Assembly (NCBI GenBank): GCA_964369775.1
Contig: CAYJHQ010000019.1
Span: forward strand, 1-57,739
Direction of reading: 5' to 3'
From: CAUPWF01 sp964369775
Lineage (GTDB): Bacteria > Bacillota > Clostridia > Lachnospirales > Lachnospiraceae
Length of the DNA: 57,739 nucleotides
Shown here: positions 7,414 through 16,171 of the stretch, piece after piece
Layout: every line of letters begins with the position of its first letter
Numbering within the stretch: position 1 is the first letter of the stretch
Position numbers and translations under genes: made by a program
Notes under the pieces: model-generated
What the model was told of the DNA's origin: nothing
Databases searched by the model: none
The model's input: the letters and a program-made list of their open reading frames with translations, nothing else

Positions 7414-8895
7414 ATGAGAAAATGTGGAATATTATTACCGATAGCTAGTTTACCATCAGAATATGGGATAGGATGCTTTTCAAAAGAAGCATACGAATTT
7501 ATAGATCAGTTAAAGAAAGCAGGGCAACACTACTGGCAAATTTTACCGTTGGGACCAACAGGTTATGGAGATTCACCGTATCAGTCTTTTTCTACATTTG
7601 CAGGAAATCCTTATTTTATTGATTTAGAACAACTTATAGAAGCAGGATTACTTGAGAAGAGTGATTGTAATTCAGTAAACTTCGGAGAAGATGAGAGATA
7701 TATCGACTACGGTACGATTTATGATGAACGATTTAAAGTTTTAAAAAAAGCGTTTGATAAGTTTAACGTGAAGTCAAATAACGAATTTCAAAATTATTGT
7801 AAAAAAGAAAATGCATGGTTGCATGATTATGCTTTATATATGGCAATTAAAAACAGTTTAGGTGGAGTGAGTTTTATTGAGTGGGATGAGAAAATTCGCT
7901 TTAGAGATAAAGAAATAATCAAAAAGTATGAAGTTGAATTAAAAGATGAAATTGATTTTTACAAATTCATGCAATTTGAGTTTTCAATGCAGTGGAAAAA
8001 ATTAAAAAAGTATGCAAATAAAAAAGGAATTAAGATTATTGGAGATATTCCAATTTATGTTGCATTTGATAGCGCAGATACCTGGGCAAACCCAGAGTTA
8101 TTCCAATTTACAAAAGAAGGATTGCCAAAGGGGGTAGCAGGTTGCCCACCAGATGCTTTCTCGGAAACAGGACAATTGTGGGGAAATCCATTGTATGATT
8201 GGAAACATCACAAGAAAACAGGATATGAGTGGTGGATTAAAAGAATCACACACTGTTATGAATTATATGATGTGGTTCGAATTGATCACTTTAGAGGTTT
8301 TGATGAGTATTATTCAATTCCGTATGGTGATGAAACTGCTGAAAATGGAAAATGGAAAAAAGGTCCAGGTCTAGGAATTTTTAAAGCTATTAATAAGGCT
8401 TTGGGAGAAAAAGAGATTATTGCAGAAGATCTCGGTTTTCTTACAGATACAGTAATTAAACTTGTAGAAGATACAGGATATCCAGGAATGAAGATTCTGC
8501 AATTTGCATTTGATAGCAGAGAAGAAAGCGATTACTTACCGCATAATTACGATAAAAATTGCGTGGTGTATACAGGAACTCATGATAATGACACTGTAGT
8601 AAGCTGGTTTGAAGAATTAGCTGAAGACGATAAGAAATTAGCATTAGATTATCTAGGGGTAGAAGAGTTAAAAGGAAGCGATGTATTTTGGGCTTTCATC
8701 CGCATGGCTATGGGAAGCACTGCACAGACTTGTATCATTCCACTGCAAGATTATCTTGGATTAGATGGTAATGCTAGAATTAATTTGCCATCTACTGTAG
8801 GAAAAAACTGGAAATGGAGATTAAAAAAGGGCGAAATTTCTAAATCATTGCTAAAGGAAATAAAAAGAATATCAGTTTTATATGGCAGAAAATAA
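7414..8895 (+). CDS. malQ: 4-alpha-glucanotransferase (amylomaltase)
   Basis: A 493-residue GH77 enzyme of typical length. Family motifs are visible: the N-terminal GILLPIASLPSEYGIG, the nucleophile region VRIDHFRGF (Asp about 290), the acid/base region IIAEDLGFL (Glu about 337) and GTHDNDT (about 388-394). It transfers glucan segments between maltodextrins in the cytoplasm, making longer chains for phosphorylase and releasing glucose. It is the first gene of the maltodextrin island, behind its own promoter and operator, and probably shares a transcript with the following lacI-type gene 46 bases away. Confidence 0.95.
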   Translation: MRKCGILLPIASLPSEYGIGCFSKEAYEFIDQLKKAGQHYWQILPLGPTGYGDSPYQSFSTFAGNPYFIDLEQLIEAGLLEKSDCNSVNFGEDERYIDYGTIYDERFKVLKKAFDKFNVKSNNEFQNYCKKENAWLHDYALYMAIKNSLGGVSFIEWDEKIRFRDKEIIKKYEVELKDEIDFYKFMQFEFSMQWKKLKKYANKKGIKIIGDIPIYVAFDSADTWANPELFQFTKEGLPKGVAGCPPDAFSETGQLWGNPLYDWKHHKKTGYEWWIKRITHCYELYDVVRIDHFRGFDEYYSIPYGDETAENGKWKKGPGLGIFKAINKALGEKEIIAEDLGFLTDTVIKLVEDTGYPGMKILQFAFDSREESDYLPHNYDKNCVVYTGTHDNDTVVSWFEELAEDDKKLALDYLGVEELKGSDVFWAFIRMAMGSTAQTCIIPLQDYLGLDGNARINLPSTVGKNWKWRLKKGEISKSLLKEIKRISVLYGRK

Positions 8896-8941
8896 GAAAA
8901 TTTGTTAAAATGTACGAGTATACGAGTTAGGAGAAGGGTGG

Positions 8942-9979
8942 ATGCTTATGAAGACATTAACAATAAAAGATATTGCAAAACAGTGTGGAGTTGGAGTTAG
9001 TACAGTGTCTAGAGCAATTAATAACCATCCGGATATTAACAAAGAGACCAAAGAAATGATTATGAGAATCATCGATGAAAATAAATATGTGCCAAATAGC
9101 ACTGCAAGAAGTTTAAAAAGCATAGAGTCTAAAACTATTGCAATTGTAGCAAAAGCCATTGATAACCCATTTTTTTCAAAGATGATTGGTGTTCTAGAGA
9201 AGGAAATTCAAAAGAAAAAGTACAACTATTTCTTGCAACACGTAGGTCATAAAGAAGACGAAATCGAAGTGGCGATGCAACTAATTCGTGAAAGAAAGCT
9301 AAAAGGAATTGTGTTCTTGGGAGGATATTTTAAAGGTGCAGAAGAAAGACTTGAAAGATTATCAGTTCCTTTTGTTATCAGTACAATGGTAGTCCCAGAG
9401 ATTCCAGAGGATTGTTTAGGTTCGTATGTATCGATTGATGATAAAATGGAAAGCTATAAGATTGTAGATTATCTCTGTAAGAGCGGTCATAAAAGAATTG
9501 GAATGTTAGCTACGTTTACAGAAGATAATAGTGTAGGGAATCTGCGTTTGAGCGGCTATAAAAAAGCATTGAAAGAGCATTCGATTGAAGTTAAAGAAGA
9601 GTGGATTCGGTTTGGAAAAGATGATAAGTATGAATTCTTCACAATGCAATCAGGCTATATGATGATGAAAGAAGCAATAGAAGAAGAGTTAGATGTATCA
9701 GCAATTTTTGCTGTTTCAGATAGTGTTGCAATGGGAGCTTGTAAAGCGATTCATGAAAGTGGAAAAAGGATTCCAGAGGATTATTCAGTGATTGGGTTTG
9801 ACGGATTAGAGGAGAGTTTTTACTATCATCCCTCTATATCAACAATTGAGCAACCAGTAAAAGAGATTGCAACAGAGACCATACTTATGCTTTTTCAGAT
9901 GATAAAATCAAACAAAAAAGTGAATAATAAATGTGTAGAGGGGAATTTGTTAATCCGAGAATCTACAAGGATATTGTAA
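8942..9979 (+). CDS. LacI-family regulator, probable maltodextrin repressor
   Basis: This 345-residue protein starts with a LacI helix-turn-helix (TIKDIAKQCGVGVSTVSRAINN, about residues 5-26, followed by a hinge helix with NSTARSLKS) and then a periplasmic-binding-protein-type effector domain (AIVAKAIDNPFFSKM onward, ending with VIGFDGLEES and STIEQPVKEI). ATG 8942 is chosen because AGGAG (8929-8933) is eight bases upstream. It lies inside the maltodextrin island, and the two matching operators in front of malQ and malE are the obvious targets. MalR is a reasonable name but unproven. The inducer is probably maltose or a maltodextrin. Confidence 0.9.
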   Translation: MLMKTLTIKDIAKQCGVGVSTVSRAINNHPDINKETKEMIMRIIDENKYVPNSTARSLKSIESKTIAIVAKAIDNPFFSKMIGVLEKEIQKKKYNYFLQHVGHKEDEIEVAMQLIRERKLKGIVFLGGYFKGAEERLERLSVPFVISTMVVPEIPEDCLGSYVSIDDKMESYKIVDYLCKSGHKRIGMLATFTEDNSVGNLRLSGYKKALKEHSIEVKEEWIRFGKDDKYEFFTMQSGYMMMKEAIEEELDVSAIFAVSDSVAMGACKAIHESGKRIPEDYSVIGFDGLEESFYYHPSISTIEQPVKEIATETILMLFQMIKSNKKVNNKCVEGNLLIRESTRIL

Positions 9980-9983
9980 ATGT

Positions 9984-10020
9984 AAAATACTTGCCTGTGA
10001 GACTGAGGCAAGTATTTTTT
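9984..10020 (+). terminator. Terminator of malQ-lacI
   Basis: AAAATACTTGCCT (9984-9996) pairs with AGGCAAGTATTTT (10006-10018) and runs into T. On the other strand the A-run can also serve the converging araC-type gene. Confidence 0.85.
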
Positions 10021-10032
10021 ATAATGAAAAAA

Positions 10033-10905
10033 TTATCTGTTTTTCCGATAGTTGAGTGGAGTGCAATTAAATTGTTTTTTGAATAGTCGGTTGAAATAAG
10101 AGAGATTGTTAAACCCTACTTCAGATGCAATAGAAAGGATAGGTAATTCTGTTGTGATAAGTAATCTTTCTGCAACCGATAACCGATAGTCATTTAAATA
10201 CTCAGTGAAAGTCATATGCATATACTGCTTAAAAAATTTCATAAAGTGAGAAGTGGAAAAACCTATGAAATCTGCAATCTCATCAGTGGTAATCTGCTCT
10301 TGATAAGAATTACTCACATAGGTTATAATTTCCTTGATTTTTTCAATGGATTTATTAGGTGAAATTTGAACAGGTGTATTTTGGCAAGAAAAAAGTATAT
10401 AAAAGAAATCAAATAGTCTACTTTTTAATGCTAGTTCATAATAAGCAGGACGAAGGGAACATAAATCATCGATTGCATTGATAGAGGCCATAAGTGCAAA
10501 ATGGTAATCACATTTTGTATTATATAGCCACTCTAATTCATATCTTAATTTGAAAAATGGTTCAAAGTATTCGGCAGTACGAGGGTCTGTTGTTTTAGAA
10601 TAGAGAAGATCCTTACTAAACAAGATGTTTTCATATTCCATTACATGGTCTTCAAATTGGGAAATAGAATGAATTTGACCAGGACGAATTAAAAGAATAT
10701 CCTCAGCATGTACAATTTCTGATTTCATATCAACAGAAACAATACCAGTACCATTTTTTATAACAATAATCTCAAGGTCATCATGCCAGTGCGAAGGAAC
10801 TTGCGGAAAATCCAAGGGAATTGTACAAAGGTAAGTATTATAAGGGAACTTTGTATCTGAATGAGCTTTTGTCTCATGTAATTCTTGATAGTCATATCGG
10901 TGCAT
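10033..10905 (-). CDS. AraC-family regulator with N-terminal cupin domain
   Basis: 290 residues. The first 100 or so form a cupin-like sugar-sensing domain (SHWHDDLEIIVIKNG near residue 38, then LIRPGQIHSI). The last 100 form two helix-turn-helix motifs of the AraC type (DEIADFIGFSTSHFMKFFKQ, then ILSIASEVGFNNLSYFNRLFKK). It is divergent from the phosphorylase gene with about 128 bases between them, so it may act on that promoter as well as its own. The effector is unknown, but the setting suggests a sugar. Confidence 0.88.
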   Translation of the reverse strand: MHRYDYQELHETKAHSDTKFPYNTYLCTIPLDFPQVPSHWHDDLEIIVIKNGTGIVSVDMKSEIVHAEDILLIRPGQIHSISQFEDHVMEYENILFSKDLLYSKTTDPRTAEYFEPFFKLRYELEWLYNTKCDYHFALMASINAIDDLCSLRPAYYELALKSRLFDFFYILFSCQNTPVQISPNKSIEKIKEIITYVSNSYQEQITTDEIADFIGFSTSHFMKFFKQYMHMTFTEYLNDYRLSVAERLLITTELPILSIASEVGFNNLSYFNRLFKKQFNCTPLNYRKNR

Positions 10906-10991
10906 TGTGAAATCTCCTAAGTAAATTAATTATGATAGTATTGTATTACTTTTTGATGGAATAATGCAAGACTTAATTTAAAAAATGTAAG

Positions 10992-10997
10992 TATAAT
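10992..10997 (+). promoter_or_regulatory. -10 box of the phosphorylase promoter
   Basis: A perfect TATAAT 37 bases before the start codon. No good -35 lies at the right distance upstream, which fits a promoter that needs an activator such as one of the two neighbouring AraC proteins. Confidence 0.45.
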
Positions 10998-11033
10998 GTA
11001 ATAGTAAATAGAAAACACGAGGAGGTAATAGTG

Positions 11034-13298
11034 ATGAATTTTTCAAAACAAATAATTGATACACTAGGAAAAAGCGTAGTAGAGTCTACAGAAGAGGAAC
11101 TATATAATGCAATATTAGAGAGTGTAAAGGAGTTTGCAAAAGCAAAAGGTGCAAACAAATCGAGTGTAAATAAAAAAGTTTATTATATATCAGCAGAGTT
11201 TTTAATTGGTAAATTACTATCGAATAACCTAATTAATCTAGGAGTATATGACGAGGTGAGAGAATTACTTGCTTCAAATGGAAAAGATATCTGTGCAATT
11301 GAAGAGGTAGAGCCAGAACCATCACTTGGAAACGGTGGGCTTGGAAGACTGGCAGCATGTTTCTTAGATTCAATCGCTACACTTGGGTATGAAGGAGATG
11401 GAATCGGACTTAACTACCATATGGGATTGTTCAAACAAGTATTTGAAAATAACAAGCAAATGGAAACACCAAACCCATGGATTAAAAATACGAGTTGGCT
11501 GACAGCAACGAAAGAATCTTTTGAAGTTCCTTTTAAAGATTTTACACTTACATCTAAATTGTATGATATCGATGTAATCGGGTATGAAAACGGTGTGAAT
11601 AAATTACATTTATTTGATGTGGATTCAGTTAATGAGTCAATAATTGATAATGGCATTAGTTTTGATAAGACGAATATAAAAGAAAATTTGACATTATTCT
11701 TGTATCCAGATGACAGTGATAAGAATGGAGAATTACTTCGTATCTATCAACAATACTTCATGGTAAGTAATGGGGCACAGCTAATTTTGAAAGAATGTGA
11801 GGAAAAAGGATATAAGCTGGATGAGTTATATAACCATGTGACAATTCAGATTAACGACACACATCCGTCGATGGTGATTCCAGAGTTAATTCGTCTCTTG
11901 ACTGCGAAAGGACTGTCTACAGATACAGCAGTTGAAGTAGTATCAAAGACTTGTGCATACACAAATCATACTATTTTGGCAGAAGCATTAGAAAAGTGGC
12001 CAATATCATACTTAGAAGAAGTAGTTCCACATTTATTACCAATTATCAAAGATTTAGCAGATCGCGTTGCTAAAAAATACGACAATGAAGAAGTACAGAT
12101 TATAGACGATATGAATCGTGTGCACATGGCTAGAATGGACATGCATTACGGATTTAGCGTAAATGGTGTTGCAGCCCTTCATACAGAGATTTTGAAAGAA
12201 GAAGAGTTAAAGCCTTTTTATGATATCTATCCAGAGAAATTCAATAATAAGACGAATGGTATCACATTTAGAAGATGGTTATTGCATTGCAATAAAGACT
12301 TAGTAGCTTGGATGGATAAAAATGGAGCAGGAGAATTCAGAAAAGATGCGACAGAGTTGGAAAAACTTATTGCAACGGTAGAAGATGAATCAGCTCTTAC
12401 AGAGCTATTAGATGTAAAACAAAAAAGTAAGACCGCTTTAAAAAATTATCTAGAAGAGACAGCAGGAGTTAGCATTAACGATCAATCAATCTTTGATATT
12501 CAGATTAAGAGACTACATGAGTATAAGAGACAACAGATGAATGTATTATATATTATCTATAAGTATTTAGAGATTAAGAAAGGGAATAAGCCAAAGACAC
12601 CAATTACTATGATATTTGGAGCAAAAGCAGCACCGGCATATACAATTGCAAAAGATATTATCCATGTAATTCTTTGCCTGCAAGAATTGATTAAAAATGA
12701 CAAAGAGGTTTCGCCATACTTACAAGTTGTAATGGTTGAAAACTATAATGTGTCTTTCGCTGAAAAATTGATTCCAGCGTGTGATGTCTCAGAGCAAATA
12801 TCTTTAGCTTCAAAAGAAGCAAGTGGGACAGGAAACATGAAATTCATGCTAAATGGAGCTATTACACTTGGTACAGAAGACGGAGCCAATGTAGAAATTC
12901 ATGAACTAGTAGGGGATGAGAATATCTATATCTTTGGAAAAGAGAGTGAAGAGGTTATTGAACATTACAAAAATGCAGATTATGTTGCAGCGGATTATTA
13001 TATTAACGATGAAGATATCCGTAGTTGGATAGATTTTATCATTTGCCCTGAAATGTTAAAGCTTGGAGATGTAAGAATGCTGTTAGAGATTCATGCAGAA
13101 TTAATACAAAAAGATTGGTTTATGACATTGCTAGATGTAAAAGAGTACATTGAGATGAAAGAAAAAGTATTTATGGATTACTCAGATAGAATGGCATGGG
13201 CTAAAAAAATGGTTGTAAATATCAGCAAAGCAGGATACTTTTCTTCAGATAGAACTATTGCACAGTACAACACAGATATTTGGAAAGTAGAACAATAG
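11034..13298 (+). CDS. glgP: Glycogen/maltodextrin phosphorylase
   Basis: 754 residues, GT35 family. Visible landmarks are YISAEFLIGK and EPSLGNGGLGRLAACFLDS near the N-terminus, INDTHPSM in the middle, and the PLP site SGTGNMKFMLNG whose Lys (about 602) holds the cofactor. It releases glucose-1-phosphate from alpha-1,4-glucan ends. ATG 11034 is preferred over GTG 11031 because GGAGG (11021-11025) is then eight bases away. It is slightly shorter than the 800-residue average, as is common in Clostridia. With MalQ it degrades imported maltodextrin, and stored glycogen could be another substrate. Confidence 0.94.
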   Translation: MNFSKQIIDTLGKSVVESTEEELYNAILESVKEFAKAKGANKSSVNKKVYYISAEFLIGKLLSNNLINLGVYDEVRELLASNGKDICAIEEVEPEPSLGNGGLGRLAACFLDSIATLGYEGDGIGLNYHMGLFKQVFENNKQMETPNPWIKNTSWLTATKESFEVPFKDFTLTSKLYDIDVIGYENGVNKLHLFDVDSVNESIIDNGISFDKTNIKENLTLFLYPDDSDKNGELLRIYQQYFMVSNGAQLILKECEEKGYKLDELYNHVTIQINDTHPSMVIPELIRLLTAKGLSTDTAVEVVSKTCAYTNHTILAEALEKWPISYLEEVVPHLLPIIKDLADRVAKKYDNEEVQIIDDMNRVHMARMDMHYGFSVNGVAALHTEILKEEELKPFYDIYPEKFNNKTNGITFRRWLLHCNKDLVAWMDKNGAGEFRKDATELEKLIATVEDESALTELLDVKQKSKTALKNYLEETAGVSINDQSIFDIQIKRLHEYKRQQMNVLYIIYKYLEIKKGNKPKTPITMIFGAKAAPAYTIAKDIIHVILCLQELIKNDKEVSPYLQVVMVENYNVSFAEKLIPACDVSEQISLASKEASGTGNMKFMLNGAITLGTEDGANVEIHELVGDENIYIFGKESEEVIEHYKNADYVAADYYINDEDIRSWIDFIICPEMLKLGDVRMLLEIHAELIQKDWFMTLLDVKEYIEMKEKVFMDYSDRMAWAKKMVVNISKAGYFSSDRTIAQYNTDIWKVEQ

Positions 13299-13299
13299 A

Positions 13300-14169
13300 A
13301 TGAAAGAGGCTAGATATAGGGGGACTTTACAGTTCCCCTTTCAGCAATATGAAATGAGTAGTTCGAGGTTTAATATATTTGTCACACCACATTGGCATGA
13401 TGAAATAGAGATTATCTATGTAAAGCAGGGAACACTGACGGTATATGTAGCTGGGGAATGCTTCCAATTAAGTAAAAACGATATACTCATTGTGAATACA
13501 AACTTGGTACATCATATGATTAGCGAAGAAAGGGATACATTATATCATGCGTATCTCTTTCCGCTAGAGTATCTTTCCTTTGCGAAAAATGACTATGCAG
13601 AAATGATGTTCATACAACCGTTAGTAGACAAGGAGAAGGTGCTACCTACAGTGATTAGGAAAGATAGTATGTGTCATGAGAATATTGAAAAGCTAGTAAT
13701 ACAGTTGATAAACTTAGATAAGGGAAGAGTAGAAGGATATCAATTGTTAACAAAAGCAATTTTATATCAACTACTATATGATTTTTATGAGAGTGAATTG
13801 ATAGAAAAAACAGAGGCAAAAGATAAAAAGTCTTTAGATAGGGTAATCATTAAGTACTTAGATGACCACTATCAAGAACGTATTGTATTAGAAGAAGTTT
13901 CAACTAGAGTGAATATGTCGAAAAACTATTTTTGTAGGTATTTTAAACAGAATTTTGGAAAAACGTTCGTTGAATACTTGGTACATTTGAGAATAGAAAA
14001 AGCATGTGTCTTACTAGAAAAAAAACAGTTGTCAATATTAGAAGTAGCTTTAGAGGTTGGGTATAGCAATATAAGTTACTTTAATAAGTGTTTTAAACAG
14101 ATTGTAGGAATGACTCCTACTAGATATAGAGCATCTCAAAATAAACTACATGAGAAAGAATCTATTTAG
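13300..14169 (+). CDS. Second AraC-family regulator with cupin domain
   Basis: 289 residues, with the same layout as the AraC-type protein at 10033-10905: a cupin sensor (TPHWHDEIEIIYVKQG near residue 30; NTNLVHHM near 65) and a C-terminal double helix-turn-helix (EEVSTRVNMSKNYFCRYFKQ and LEVALEVGYSNISYFNKCFK). The ATG lies one base after the phosphorylase stop and has no clear ribosome site, so it is probably made by coupling to glgP. It may control the following GH13 and malEFG genes. The two AraC proteins look like distant paralogues. Confidence 0.87.
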   Translation: MKEARYRGTLQFPFQQYEMSSSRFNIFVTPHWHDEIEIIYVKQGTLTVYVAGECFQLSKNDILIVNTNLVHHMISEERDTLYHAYLFPLEYLSFAKNDYAEMMFIQPLVDKEKVLPTVIRKDSMCHENIEKLVIQLINLDKGRVEGYQLLTKAILYQLLYDFYESELIEKTEAKDKKSLDRVIIKYLDDHYQERIVLEEVSTRVNMSKNYFCRYFKQNFGKTFVEYLVHLRIEKACVLLEKKQLSILEVALEVGYSNISYFNKCFKQIVGMTPTRYRASQNKLHEKESI

Positions 14170-14193
14170 ATTATTCTAGATAGATTCTTTTGT
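14155..14193 (+). terminator. Probable terminator after the second araC-type gene
   Basis: AAAGAATCTA (14155-14164) pairs perfectly with TAGATTCTTT (14181-14190), followed by a short TTG TT tract. The left arm lies inside the end of the gene. The weak T-run suggests partial readthrough into the GH13 gene. Confidence 0.55.
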
Positions 14194-14297
14194 TATCAAA
14201 AAGCGAATATTGTGTTAGTGAAAGAGAATGTAAGACAAGAAATTCAAAGTCTGAATTTATACAATAAGAGAAAAATGAAGAGAAGGTAGGAGCAGCT

Positions 14298-16004
14298 ATG
14301 AGTGAAATTATTATGAAAAACAAAGAAATAGGATGGTGGAAAGACAAGGTCGCATATCAAGTTTATCCAAAGAGCTTTAATGATTCGAATGGAGATGGAA
14401 TAGGAGATTTAAGAGGTATTATTCAAAAATTAGATTATTTAAAAGATTTAGGCGTAGATATTATATGGATATCACCAATGTATGAATCGCCAATGGTAGA
14501 TCAAGGATATGATATCTCTAATTATTATAAAATAAATCCTATGTTTGGTTCGATGGAAGATATGGAAGAATTATTAGTAGAAGCGAAAAAAAGAGATCTG
14601 TATATTTTATTGGACCTAGTAATTAGTCACTGCTCAGATCAACACGAGTGGTTTCAAAAAGCAATGCAAGATTTAGATAGTGAATATGCAGATTATTTCT
14701 ATATTATGGAAGGCAAAGATGGAAATCCTCCTTGTAACTGGAGATCTTATTTTGGCGGAAGTGTATGGGAGCCTATTGAGGGAACTGATAAATACTATTT
14801 ACATAGTTTCCACAAGACACAGCCAGATTTGAATTGGGAAAATAAAGTGGTAAGAGACAAATTATACGAAATGGTATGCTGGTGGTTAGAAAAAGGGATT
14901 GATGGGTTTAGAATTGATGCAATTGTTAATATAAAAAAAGAGTTAGGTTTTAAAAGCTACGAGCCAGATCGCGCAGATGGGATGTGTGCATTGTCTCACA
15001 TGTTGAGTGAGGCAGTAGGATTGGATACTTTTTTAATGGAGTTGAAAAAGAATACTTTTGAGAAATACAATGCATTTACAGTAGCTGAGCTATTTAATGT
15101 TAAGGAAGGTGAAGAACAAAAGTATGTAGGGGACAATGGAACGTTTTCGACTATTTTTGACTTTAGTGTAGAAATAGAAAGAACTGGGAACAATTGGTAT
15201 GAAAGTAGAGGATTGAATCCGGAGAAGATTAAGCAAATTATTTTCGAGTCGCAAATGAAAAATGAAAACATTGGAATGATGGCAAACATAATAGAGAATC
15301 ATGATGAGCCAAGAGGAGCGAGTGCATTCTTCTTGGAAGATACAAAGGAGGATACTCAAGTAACTATGCTTGCAACTGCATACTTATTTTTAAAAGGAAT
15401 TCCATTTATCTATCAAGGACAAGAAATAGGAATGAAAAATGTAGCGTTCGGTTCTATTGAAGAATATGATGACATTTTCACAAAAGACCAATATAATGTA
15501 GCGATTGAAGCTGGACTTTCAAAAGAAGAAGCGCTTAATGTAGTGGGAGCAAGAAGTAGAGATAATTCGCGAACACCAGTACAATGGAATGATAAGGAAG
15601 CAGCTGGTTTTACAACAGGTGTTCCATGGCTAAAGATTGCAGAAGAATATAAGTCAATTAATGTAGAAATACAAGAGAAAAGAGAGGATTCTGTATTAAA
15701 TCATTATAAAAAGTTGATTAGCCTTCGTAAAAGGGAGGAGTTAAGGGAGACATTGGTAGAGGGTACATTTGTGCCATATAAACCAGAAGAGGAAAACTTA
15801 TTTGCGTATTATAGAAAAGGAAGAACTAATGATATTCTAGTTGTATGCAATTATCAAAAAGAAGAGAGAAGTCTACTTATCTCAGACTCGATAGAAAAAC
15901 TACTTTACAGCAACCAAGGAAGAGAAGTAGTTGAGAATAACATTAAGTTAAAGGGGTATGAGAGTATAATTTTAGAAGTGGTTAGTAATAATAGACAAAA
16001 ATAG
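14298..16004 (+). CDS. GH13 alpha-glucosidase (oligo-1,6-glucosidase type)
   Basis: 568 residues, typical for cytoplasmic GH13 subfamily 31 enzymes. YQVYPKSFNDSNGDGIGDL opens the barrel. The catalytic triad is visible: nucleophile Asp207 in GFRIDA, acid/base Glu264 in TVAEL, and Asp336 in ENHDEPR. Conserved region I reads DLVISHCSD where most members have an Asn before the His, a small departure. It would cleave glucose from maltodextrin or isomaltose-like ends. The ribosome site AGGAG is five bases from the ATG. Exact linkage preference (alpha-1,4 or alpha-1,6) cannot be fixed from the sequence. Confidence 0.88.
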   Translation: MSEIIMKNKEIGWWKDKVAYQVYPKSFNDSNGDGIGDLRGIIQKLDYLKDLGVDIIWISPMYESPMVDQGYDISNYYKINPMFGSMEDMEELLVEAKKRDLYILLDLVISHCSDQHEWFQKAMQDLDSEYADYFYIMEGKDGNPPCNWRSYFGGSVWEPIEGTDKYYLHSFHKTQPDLNWENKVVRDKLYEMVCWWLEKGIDGFRIDAIVNIKKELGFKSYEPDRADGMCALSHMLSEAVGLDTFLMELKKNTFEKYNAFTVAELFNVKEGEEQKYVGDNGTFSTIFDFSVEIERTGNNWYESRGLNPEKIKQIIFESQMKNENIGMMANIIENHDEPRGASAFFLEDTKEDTQVTMLATAYLFLKGIPFIYQGQEIGMKNVAFGSIEEYDDIFTKDQYNVAIEAGLSKEEALNVVGARSRDNSRTPVQWNDKEAAGFTTGVPWLKIAEEYKSINVEIQEKREDSVLNHYKKLISLRKREELRETLVEGTFVPYKPEEENLFAYYRKGRTNDILVVCNYQKEERSLLISDSIEKLLYSNQGREVVENNIKLKGYESIILEVVSNNRQK

Positions 16005-16042
16005 AATGAAAAATTCTATCAATATGTACAAAAAAATAATAG

Positions 16043-16072
16043 TTGTTGAAAAAAGAAGTCTAGTATGATAAT
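16043..16072 (+). promoter_or_regulatory. malE promoter
   Basis: TTGTTG (16043-16048) with GATAAT (16067-16072), spacing 18. The region also contains TATGAT three bases earlier. It lies just upstream of the operator at 16087-16110. Confidence 0.55.
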
Positions 16073-16086
16073 ATCTATTTGTAAGC

Positions 16087-16110
16087 GGTAACGTTACCGA
16101 CAACGTTACC
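16087..16110 (+). promoter_or_regulatory. LacI-type operator upstream of malE
   Basis: Tandem 12-base units GGTAACGTTACC and GACAACGTTACC. The first is a perfect palindrome. The pair matches the malQ operator at 21 of 24 bases and lies about 14 bases after the -10 box, so a bound repressor would block initiation or early elongation. Confidence 0.8.
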
Positions 16111-16171
16111 AAGAATAATACCAACTAGCATTCGAGGTAGTGCTAGCATGCATATTTAGGAGGGTAATAAT

